From the NCBI RefSeq assembly GCF_001949145.1, contig NW_019091357.1, positions 3,293,078 through 3,357,077 of the forward strand: DNA of 64,000 nucleotides. The letters run 5' to 3'. This document shows, one piece after another, positions 1-12,000 of the stretch. A program made the position numbers and the translations under genes. The DNA comes from Acanthaster planci (lineage: Eukaryota; Echinodermata; Asteroidea; Valvatida; Acanthasteridae). The notes beneath the pieces were generated by a model. The model made no database searches. It was not told the DNA's origin and saw only the letters and a list, made by a program, of their open reading frames with translations. Numbering within the stretch: the first letter of the stretch is position 1; every line of letters starts with the position of its first letter.

Positions 1-3000
1 ACCGACGACGCCTCCATCTCCCGCAGGTACACGTCGATGAAGTCCCGCGGGTGCTCCGGGTCGAAATCTTTCTTGTGCTCCTCCAGGACGTCCCGCGTGA
101 ACTCGCAGATGAGCTTGAGGTTCTCGCCAGTCTCCCGGACCGGGGGCAGGAACCGGGCGAAGACGTGGGCGCCGGGTAAGACCTGCAGCGCTCCCGTCAC
201 GCCGCCGATCAGCTGGATGTTGCGGTAGATCGCCCCGAGCAGCCGCTTGAATTGCGGGTCATCGTAGTCGTAACGAGTGCCAAATACCACCTTGCAGATG
301 ACGTTGGACACGGCATTGGCCATCAGGACGTAGGGGCTGAACGGCCGGCCCTCGTGTTTAGCCACTTCTGTCAGCAGATGGCCAGCTTCCACTGCCACCT
401 GGTCTTCAAAGTCAGTTCTGTTTAAGCCAAAGTCCCTCATGAAGGTCATGGCGATCCGTCGCTGGGTCTTCCACGCTTCTCCAGACGAAAATGCAACTCC
501 TGTGTGTCAAGAAAATATGTTCCAATTTGAGCCGCCATGTCACTAAAATGCGCAGCGCCATAAAATAAAATACCGTCGGTACTCCAAAATGTTTCGTTTG
601 TGTACCCAAAGAAAATTATAAACGTTCATCATTTGCATAGTATTTTGAAGCTTCCACCTGCATTACCGTCATTAACGGGCGAGTTCAAGAGACAAACATG
701 CACTTGAAGACCACTTGTCGAATTTCCCAGATAACTGGTAGGCGGCCCGCTATACAACATAATAATTCATGTACTAGGTACCGGTCAAAATTGATCCGTG
801 ATTGATAGATGGTCGTTTCCCTAAATCGGAGAACAAATGATTAACTGCAGAATGATAAATGTCGACCTATAATTAAGACTTCTTCGAAACAAATCTCTAA
901 GTATATGTACCGGTAGATAATGGGGAAACAGCTTACCCCTGACAAGAGTCAACGATATTTAACACAGGAACTTAATTCATCAGTTTCTGCTCAGTCTCCA
1001 AAAATCGATTACGTGCGTGTATACTCACTGCAGGAATAAACACATGTCAAGCGTACCTGCGCCATCCAAAACATGTTTGAGTATCTTAACAGATGGTCGA
1101 TCGCAAATGAACTTGTTGTGGAAAGCTTCTTTGATTGTCTCGGCGCCGTGCAGGATGACAAGGCTCAGCCCCACAAGACCCACAGAATATACCGGTCCGT
1201 AAGTTTTGTAGTAACTGAAGTGACAAAAAAAAAATCCATTTTACACAACCCCTGAACAAATCTGATCGGTAGCTCATTGACAGCGTTGTCTAAGTATCAC
1301 ACGGAGAAGGAAATTATTGTCACTAAAATGCTAACAATTTCTTTATTACCAATGACACAAGATGGGCTCTGGGAGCAAAAAAAGTTCTGTCACCAAATCA
1401 AGGTAACTTTTTTCCGATGATGGTGGCCAATAGTTGCAAACGTAAGTCAAGCTTATTTTGTGACAGCGCTTTTGATCCCGGTCAGTGTCAATCTGTACCG
1501 ACCTGAAGTGCATGTTTACCGGCAAAGAAAGGACAAGATGGTGGGACGTTTTCCAACCGGACCTGTGCACATACACGTCGCACACCTGAAGTACTGTACA
1601 TCTGAAACCTAAAGCCATTCTGGGTACATACTGTAGTGAATTGCGTGCGATGCTGAATACGTACTTCGTGAGTCACTGTTGTTTTGGAATCTAAAAGATT
1701 TCCATTTTAAATGTGACATTTTAGAATTTCGCCGACGGAGATCTTTTATAGTGCGTTTGTCTCCAACACATCGGCAAAACTTTGCCTGTTGATTTAGTCG
1801 GGTGCCGTCTCGTTACGGTAGACCGCCATTGTTTTGAATGGGAGCTTTCTGTCTATGTGTTTATTTATGTCTTTCGGAACTACCGATCTCCTTCTACACA
1901 GAGTTTTATTTTCTTTTTGTTTACCAACGTTTGCAGAAGGTTTGCAGAATTTCACCCTGGTTCGCAACATACAACCTTTGCCCCCAAAAGCACTTTAGTG
2001 TTCTCGGTGTTAACATGGGAGGTGACAATGTAGTAGATGCATTCGTTATTTAGCGTTTTCATTGTAGCTTGAAATGATTTGAAGCTTTGTGAATTACTCT
2101 TTTGATTTGTATTCGCGGCCACCCACAGTCTTACCAACCACTGGCTATAGCCAAAAAATGCTTTTTGTGATGTAGCAACAGAAAAACCTATAATAAGGAA
2201 ACAAATTGAATGTGCTTGGCCTTATGAACGCTGATAATGACCGCACCGAGGTTTTAAATATAATAATTTATTTGTTTTTTAAGCAACCCTGAATAGCCAT
2301 TTTATGGTCTCCTCCACGTTTGTAAACGCTATCCTTATATGGAGATAAGGGCACTCGCAGCCGCATACTGCATGAGGTGCCGGTCTCGCACAACTAGCTG
2401 GTATTATATCTGCCTTTCAAGGTCATTCACGTTATGGGCTTTCGACCAATGGGAGTGGTTAAACTGTCTTAAGGTATTTACGAATAGGTACTAATGGGTG
2501 GTGACACCACCCATTGATCTCCATCAAAATATCTCAGTGGCTCTATCACACTCGACGTTATGCACCTACCTCGTTCCCATGGGTACGATCTTGCTGCGCC
2601 ATGTTGGTTCCCAAAACTGCACGATAAAGTCGGGGGTTGGTTATGCCTGTTCTCTCGAAAACACTCTATTTTGGTGTCAGAGATATATCTTGCGCATGCG
2701 TACTGAGGCCCGTGAACGGCAAAAGTAAGGTTTCCTGAGTCACATCGGATAGTGGCTACCACGCGCACAGCTATAACGAAGAAGCTCCAGCCATTAGCTG
2801 GGGGCAATTTGTGGATGCATGTTCTTTACAGTCCTTGCCGAGACATTTGGAGGCAGGTTAATGAGCCAGCGCAGTATTCAACAGCGCATGCCCAAAATGA
2901 AGCTCGTCGGCAAGGTCAGTCCTATCAGCGCCAACCTCAAGTCTACGGGCTACATGAAAAAAAATCATCGCCATTTGACAAGGAGGAGAAAGTTTTTAAC

Positions 3001-6000
3001 ATGCTTTTCGGTTCAAGATTATTTAAGTCACGTGAAAAAAATAACGTGACGATGTGAGGTAGGGTTAAGCACGGCTTTCTAATCAGACCATTTTCAACCA
3101 GACAACCTTTGTGACATTCTCATAAATCAGTCGCCGTTACATTCACTGCATGTATGTGGAGCCCAGCCGGTCGACGTACTTTAACTTGGAGACTAAAAAC
3201 TATGGTGTACTATTTACGACACACATTTCTCTTTCTCCCTAGCTCCCACCAGGCGACGCAACTACACCACGCGACGGCACGACAGCTCCCTTGCGTCGTG
3301 CCGTCGGGTTGCACCGTCGCCTTCTTGCCGTTACTTTTGTACACACACGACACGTCGCGTCGTGCGTCGCGTCGTGCCGTCGCCTGTCGCGTTGTGCTGC
3401 CTTAGGTCCTTTCCATGTTGCATTTTTGCCGCCTAAACGTCGCCCCTTCGCGTCGTACCGTCATGCGTCGCGTCGTGCGTTGTGTCGTGCATCGCATCGC
3501 CTATTACGTTGACTGAATTACGACGCGACGCACGACGCGTCGTGTGCTGTTGCCCTTTGCTTTTTGGTGTTTACAGAGGGCGCCTTTACTGTTTTCTTTC
3601 ATTTCCACCCCCCCCGTACTTGCATAGTAAGGTACAGTCCACTAATTCAAGCTCCATTGAAAACAGTGTAAAATCGGCACTGTTCAGGGCCCAATAACAT
3701 GGATACCAACATCCTTGAGTTGCTGAAACACAAATGAAATTATTGTCTGGTCCCTAATCTTTCGATTTTTTTTCAATTTATTGTGGGCTAACCAATTACA
3801 TTTTTAATTATTCCAACAAAACAAAATCACCCCCGAAAAGTGAGTTTTCCTAAGTCTGATTGCAGCCATTTTTCAAGTGGCAACCCTCAATCTTCTCGGC
3901 CACTTAGGACCATTTTTCAGTTGTAGTTTTTAGCCATTCTGCTCTCATAGGATAGCTCAAAGATCCAGGCAGTTGATCCTGGCAGCGATTTACACAATCT
4001 CACCATTTCAGGGGCCAAACAATCCCCTTTTTTTCAGAAAAATGCTGGGCTGCTACTTTTAATGCTAATGAGCTGACCAGAAATTCTCACTTAAATAGTG
4101 GATTGCACGCACCCAGTACATGGCATTCGCTCTTTGTACGCTGCCGCCATGGGCATGTAGAGCCTTGAACTGACAGCTTTTGAAATATTCTCCAATCGTA
4201 TTGTATAGATGGTAGAAGAACTAACGCGACATCATGTCTAAAATTACTTTCCAAAATACACGGAAAAAGCTGCCAGATCGAGGCTCTGCATGCCTATGGC
4301 GGAAGCGTACAAAGAGCGAATAGGTAGCAGGTCTTGTCTCTGTTGTTCTTTTTCATGCATGCTTTCTAACTGTGTGTTTTCATTAAGAGTGGGTTATTGA
4401 AGAAAAGAGTTTTTTTAATCGTAATGTAATTAGAAAGAGCGTCACGACCAACAATCAGCCTTGTCTCCAGGAAATAAATAACATGAGCCACAACGTTCTT
4501 TTAACTTTTCCTGCTCTAATTTTGATCTTCCTAATAATTATGTAATAGAATTGATTATGTTCCCCCACTTTTTGAAAACGACGGGCTTCTGCCATGTGCA
4601 GAGCTTTCCATGTCTGATATTTCTACATCAATATGAACATTTTCTTGGAGAGACTGAAGTTTTTCTGTAAGTATGCAGTGTCTGGCAAGGTACTTCTCAT
4701 TATAGATGGGCCAAGCTTCATACGTAAAATCTTTAATATTTGATGGAATTGCTCACTGAAATTTTTGATTCATGTTAATTCACCATTCAATTTTTAAATG
4801 GTTTCAGTGAGTTCAAGGTGTGACTGAGCAATCTAAAACTCCAGGTGTGAGACTGACCTTTTTAAACAAAACAGGGTTAAATTGGAAAACAATGTGTTAG
4901 TACAGTTGTAAATGAATTACAAGTGAAAAATGCTGATCGAGTTAAAAGAAACCCCAGCTATGCAGTTTTAACGACGCCGGTTCACAATCTGAAATATCAT
5001 TTTTATCATGTTACGCAATACTAGATCATTACACAACATGAACTGACAGTTTTAAACAAAATTGAGCTGTGAGTTGCAAATTTATGTACAGCCCAGGAGT
5101 GGAAAACCAATTTTAGTATCACGTACTGTCCCCCTATTACCTGCCCACACTGTCCCATAATATGTTTGGTTGTGACGTCATTTGCCGCATTTAAACCGAC
5201 ATAAATGACTCAGCATGGTTTAAATTATAGCGTAATTGTTGAAGGGTAATTGTTGCTGATTCCAACATGCAGTGCTTCTTTTCAATGACTTCCTGCACAT
5301 TATGCAAATATGCTTAATGGTCCATATTACCTGCACCTACCCCATGCTCATTTGAAATACCGAACTACATGTTTATCCTTAAAATGCTGGTTTCGAACTC
5401 GACCAGACAAGATCGAAAAGGTTTGCGAGACTAGATACTCAGGCTGTTTGAACATCACTTTACGGAGGTTAGGAAGAAGGTTCAGTTTTAGAGGCAGGAG
5501 GAAACCGGAGTACCAGGACAAAACCTGTGAGAGCGAGTATGGACTGGAAACCAAACGCACTTAAAGCCTGGGCCAAGCCGGGACTCGAGTCCCGGGCCTC
5601 ATTAGTACAAAGCGAGTATTCGCTACGTAGGCTAGCCCACTCGATCCCGCGGATCGAACTTTTCTAAGGTTGTTGCTTGAATTTGCCCAAGTTGTAGAAG
5701 GGTTTTAACCTGCTTTTCGGTTCAAGATTATTTAGGTAACGTGAAAAAAAATATAACGTGACGAGGTGAGGGAGGGTTAAGCACGGCTTTCTAATCAGAT
5801 CATTTTCAACCAGACAACCTTTGTGACATTCTCATAAATCATTCGCCGTTACATTCACTGCATGTATGTGGAGCCCAGCCGGTCGATGTACTTTAGCTTG
5901 GAGACTAAAAACAGAGAAAGAGAGACGGGCTGAGGTGTAGCACTGTATCTGTTGTCAAGTCTACATTATATTAGGACGCCCGACTTGTATTGTATTGTTG

Positions 6001-9000
6001 CTGAAATCATCACTCCTCGTCAATGCAAAAATCAGTTGGTTGGTGTGGTCTATAAATGACCGATTCCTGACTTTAACCAATTTATAATAAGTCACCAGAT
6101 AACTCTGGAGACTGTCACAAAAGAAAATAAATTCTCATCGATATGTGGTGATTTCAACATGATCTTAACGAATATTATTAGCTATTCACGAGAATGTTTG
6201 ATACAGGAAATTGTTGAAATAGTGTACAAATTACCTGAAAACAAAAGTGCAGGGCAGAATTAGTAACTAGTTAACTGATCAATGAAATTATTTGCTCAAT
6301 ATCCAAGCCCTTAACATACTTAATAAATTTATCAATCTCTTTGAGTATATTACCTGACCATAATGAAAATTGCTGTAGAGTTACTTCCATATTCAAGCCT
6401 GGCGGGACGGTAAATATATAACTATACGCCAATTTCAGTTTTAACCACATTTTCTAAATTCTTGAACAAATCATTTATAATCGTACAATCAAATTTATAA
6501 ACGATTGTAAGATTTTATCTGACAGTCAGTTTGGTTTTCACGAAAATCATTCAATATCTCATGCCATTATCCTCTTAATTGATAAAATTACAACTAATCT
6601 TATTTTGTCGAAATATTCCCCTGGAATATTTTTAGACCTCTCCAAGGCCTTTAATACCATTAATCACGACATTCTTTTGTCTAAATTGGCCTCTCTCCTT
6701 TAGAATGGTTCAAGAGTCCCCTCTCAAATCGCCCGCAGTTTGTATTTTGGGAAGGCTGTCGGTCCTCTCTTGCAAAGGTAGCTCATGGTGTCCCATAAGG
6801 ATCCATACTTGGACCTCTTCTGTTTTCTGTTTGCATGTAATGGTTCAATGAATCATCGGATCTATTTTCATTTTATTGCGTTCGCCGACGACACCAACCT
6901 TTTCCTTAGTCATGATAATATTGAGGTATTGGGAGAATGGAAACGGAATGAATCCATACATTGCTATTAAACTCGACAACGGGCTGGGTTTTACCGTTAT
7001 TATGCAAGAACTATCTTTAACAAGACAATTCGACATGAGGGCCCAAAGCTGTGGAACTCATTACATAATTCACTTACTGGCACCAGTAGCCTCTCCTCGT
7101 TTAAATTTAAATAAATTTAAATACACAAAATATTTATTATCTACATATTTGAATAACTGACTTATTGTTGGTAAATCACAAAAAATAAGGAAAACTCTAA
7201 CTACCCACTGCATGGTTCAAGAATTGTTTATTGTCACCTGAGTGCAGAAATTACTTACCACTGCCAGGGTTGCAATATTTCTCCATAACTTTTTAATGAT
7301 AACTTGCATGTATTAATGTACATCAACATGTACATGTATAACGTATAAAGCTTAATATTCTACACTACTTAATTTATGTCGGGATGCCTACTCGACAAGC
7401 TCTGCTCTTTGGGGCTCCCCATCCACATTTTGTTTTAAATACATCAATACCTGTATATTAATTATGTGGTAAAAAATGGAAAAAAAAAACACCAGACAAC
7501 CTTTGTGACATTCTCGTAAAACTGTTGCCGTTAAATTTACTGCACGTGTGTAGAATCCAGCCGTACCGTTCGACGTACTTTTTAAACACCTGTGATTATT
7601 AATCAACATTCTTTCATGCACTTTCTCACCGTGAAGTAGTCCGTTTTATTTCGATGTCACTGTAATGAAATTTTCCACCGATACGTAGCACTGTTGAAAC
7701 GCTTCAATGGTGTTGTGACTATATTTTGCAGAATGTGGACATTCGAAGGGCCTTAAAACAATAGCACACTAATGGTATACTGAGCTGATATGTAAAAAGG
7801 TTTGTTGGAGGGTTCCATGAAAAACTCTATTCATTGTTGCAATAGTGTCACGGAGGAAGGAGCACGTGCCTCCATAGGCGCCTCTGCCCATCCATTTGAA
7901 CGTATCGAAGTGTATACGACTAATAACGCACAAGCTGCTGTTCATTTGTCTCTATGGTGTCCCTTGAAGGGTGCAGTGCCCCAATTCAAGGAAAATTCTC
8001 CGCCTGGCGGAGGCATACAGAAAGTACCCCCCACAGATTCTTTCGAAAAGAGGGGTCTGTTTGGGCCAAGAAATGGTGGGATTGTGCCAGTATGGCCCGG
8101 GATCATCTCTGTAGATTCAGGGGCACCCATCTGGGGGCAAAGCAGACAAAAATGTGATTGAAAATTTGTCAGAAGAGCCCGAGGAACGTGAGGGATGTCA
8201 TTTGAAAAATGGCCGCTGAGAAGACTTGGGAACATTGACTTTTTTGGGGGGGGNNNNNNNNNNNNNNNNNNNNNNNNNATAGAGTTACTTCCGTATTCAA
8301 GCCTGGCGGGACGGTAAATATACCTATATATAACTATACGCCAATTTCAGTTTTAACCACATTTTCTAAATTCTTGATCAAATCATTTATAATCGTACAA
8401 TCAAATTTATAAACGATTGTAAGATTTTATCTGACAGTCAGTTTGGTTTTCACGAAAATCATTCAACATCTCATGCCATTATCCTCTTAATTGATAAAAT
8501 TCCAACTAATCTTGTTTTGTCGAAATATTCCCCTGAAATATTTTTAGACCTCTCCAAGGCCTTTGATACCATTAATCACGACATTCTTTTGTCTAAATTG
8601 GCCTTTCTCCTTTAGAATGGTCCAAGAGTCACCTCTCAAATCGCCCGCAGTTTGTATTTTCGGAAGGCTGTCGGTCCTCTCTTGCAAAGGTAGCTCATGG
8701 TGTCCCATAAGGATCCATACTTGGACCTCTTATATATACAGGTACATGTTGATGTACATTAATACATGCAAGTTATCATTAAAAAGTATACATGTATAAC
8801 GTATAACGCTTAATATTCTACACTACCTAATTTATGTCGGGATGCCTACTCGACAAGCTCTGCTCTTTGGGGCTCCCCATCCACATTTTGTTTTAAATAG
8901 ATCAATACCTGTATATTAATTATGTGGTAAAAAATGAAAAAAAAAAAAACAGACAACCTTTGTGACATTCTCGTAAAACTGTCGCCGTTAAATTTACTGC

Positions 9001-12000
9001 ACGTGTGTAGAATCCAGCCGTACCGTTCGACGTACTTTTTAAACACCTGTGATTATTAATCAACATTCTTTCATGCACTTTCTCACCGTGAAGTTGTCCG
9101 TTTTATTTCGATGTCACTGTAATCAAATTTTCCACCGATACATAGCACTGTTGAAATGCTTCAATGGTGTTGTGAATATATTTTGCAGAATGTGGAAATT
9201 CGAAGAGCTTTAAAACAATAGCACACTAACGGTATACTGAGCTGCTTTGTAAAAAAGTTTGTTGGAGGGTTCCATGAAAACTCTATTCACTGTTGCAATA
9301 GTATAACGGAGGAAGGAGCACGTGCCTCCCTAGGCGCCTCTGCCCATCCATTTGAAAATATCGAAGTGTATACGATTAATAACGCACAAGCTGCTGTTCA
9401 TTTGTCTCCATGGTGTCCCTTGAAGGATGCAGTGCCCTAGTCAAGGAAAATTCTCCGCTTGGCGGAGGCATACAGAAAGTACCCCCACAGATTCTTTCGA
9501 AAAGAGGGGTCTGTTTGGGCCAAGAAATGGTGGGATTGTGCCAGTATGGCCCGGGATCATCTCTGTAGATTCAGGGGCACCCATCTGGGGGCAAAGATTG
9601 AAAATTTGTCAGAAGAGCCAGAGGAACGTGAGAGATGTCATTTGAAAAAGGCCGCTGAGAAGACTTGGAAAAATTGACTTGGGGGGGTGAGTTTGTTTTT
9701 GGCGGATAATTAAAAAATTCATTGGTTAACGTACTAAAAATTGAAAATCAAANAAGGACTGTGCACTCCCCTCCTCCCGGCACGCACCCTTCCCAAATTT
9801 GACCCTACTTATCCTATCGCGTTACACCTATTAAGTGAGAAGTGAGGCCATGCCGAAACTATTTACATTACATTTTGTTGGGGAAAACGCACTGTGAAAG
9901 GTACTGATATCCTTTTCATAAGGCCAACCTATTTAAAATGCTCGCGCTAAAAGGTTTGTGACATTGGAGGGACAAGGCAGTAGTTTGCAAAAGCTTCGGG
10001 ACTGGTTCGGACATTATTTTACAACTCAAATGGACAACGACTTAGACCTGATTTGTTGAATCTGCTCATTGTTTCAACCATTTCAACAGCGCAAGGAAAT
10101 ATCCCCAACTAGTCGCATTAGTTGGGTCAAACCATGCAGTCTGGAAAAATGAATTACAGTTAGACGGTGTTATGGTAAATTTCTTCCAAACTAATGGGAA
10201 AAAATGGATCTGTGGCTACAGATCCTTTGGATTGCACTGTCGGAGCACCCAAGAAAGAGAACCGATACAAAGTGATATTAACAACGAACCAGTTTTACAA
10301 ACGTTTAATATTAAAGTGGTCTACCAAAGAGAATTTGCCGTGTGTTTCTTTGCTTTTTTTATATGCAGAAAAAAAGTCTGCTGAAATCAGTTATGAATAT
10401 ATTTAGGGTGTCTTTTTATTTAGCTGTTTTTTTAATCTCCATTCTTTGAAGGTACGGAATGTATTATTCTGCAGTTAATAGGTAGCAGCCACGCTATCTA
10501 ACTCAGTCTCCATCGCAGTGAAATTAGGCGTCTACATTGCCATGCATGCTGTTACGTGTAATATAAACACATCTGACGTGACGTGAGATCCAACAAAATG
10601 AGGAGCACGCGTTGAAAAAAGCTCATTTCATCGACGAAATCAAACTTTGAGTTTTACGCTGCAACTACCTCCCAAACCTTTTCTTTTCGGACGGAAAAAA
10701 ATTAATCATTAAAAAAAAAACGATCTGAACTGCAGTCTACCATGAAGAGTTTGGATCCTTTTCATCCGCTTGACCATTTGACTTCTTTCTTCATTTTGTC
10801 TGTTTTGTGTCCACGACACCACGCTGCGCGCTGTTTGTAATTCTTGTTGGTGTACCAGCACAATTTAGTTTTGTTTTGCAAACGCTGCACACGGTTGAAT
10901 TGTGTGTAAGGTAGTAAAAGTCATTATGTTCATCTAGGCCTACTTGTAAAAGATTTGATGCGGAGGCATCTGATAAAAGATCGGTTGCAGGGCAAATTTT
11001 GCCATAAAGGAGAGCAAACCTGGGCCGGGGGGTACACTAGTCGGAGGACGGCTGCGACGGAACGGTAGCAAGGGGCAACTAAACGAGAATGGAATGAAAA
11101 GACTAAAATGATGAGTAATATGGACATTCTATCGGTTGGTGTTAACTGTGGACTACGGCCATTCAACCCTTTGATGCCAATGTCGGAGCATAACACGGAC
11201 ACAACCGACACAAAGTGATACCAAAAAGCGAACAAGTTATACACACATAATAATGACTGCCTATCAAAAAGAAATCGCCATTTCACACATTTTTCTTTGC
11301 AAAGTTTTGGTCTTTCCTTACCGTGAAATCTTCATAATGGGTTGGTTAAGGGAGAGTGTCAACATACCTGAGACAATAAATTTTCCACTGGGGAGAGAGT
11401 TCGTAATGATACGCCCACTCTACTTATCTCTAAATGTGCCTTCAAATATGCATTCCCCAGACTAGTTACACTGTTCTTAGATCACATGATTTGAGGCAAC
11501 CCTTTGGCCAGCCACATCCAGCTCTAGAACGGTCTGGTGTCCTTGCTCCGCTGTCTCCAGTCATAAATAACATAGAGGTCCAGTCCACTAATTCAAGTCC
11601 CATTGAAAACAGTGTAAAATCAGCACTGTTCAGGGCCCAGTAGCATGCACGCCAACATCCCTGAGATTTCTGGAACACAAATTAAATTCTTGTCTGGTCA
11701 CCTATCTTTCAATTTCTTTTAAATTTTTTTGTGGGTTTACCAATTACATTTTTAACTATTCCCACAAAAAAAAATCACCCCCAAAAAGTGATTTTTCCGA
11801 GGTCTGATTGCAGCCATTCTTCAAGAGGCAACCCTCAACTTTCTCGGGCACTTAGGACCATTTTTCAACCGTAATTTTTAGCCCTACTGCTCTCATATGA
11901 AAGCTCAAAGACCCAGGGAGTTGATCCCGGCCACGATTCACACAATTTCATCATTTTGGGGGCCAAACAATCTCCTTTTTCAAAAGATACTGTAGGGGCA

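Noticed and set aside
3290-3560. CRISPR-like short repeats (CGTCG words)
   Set aside because: No regular spacing or unique spacers, and the genome is eukaryotic; it is low-complexity hairpin DNA.
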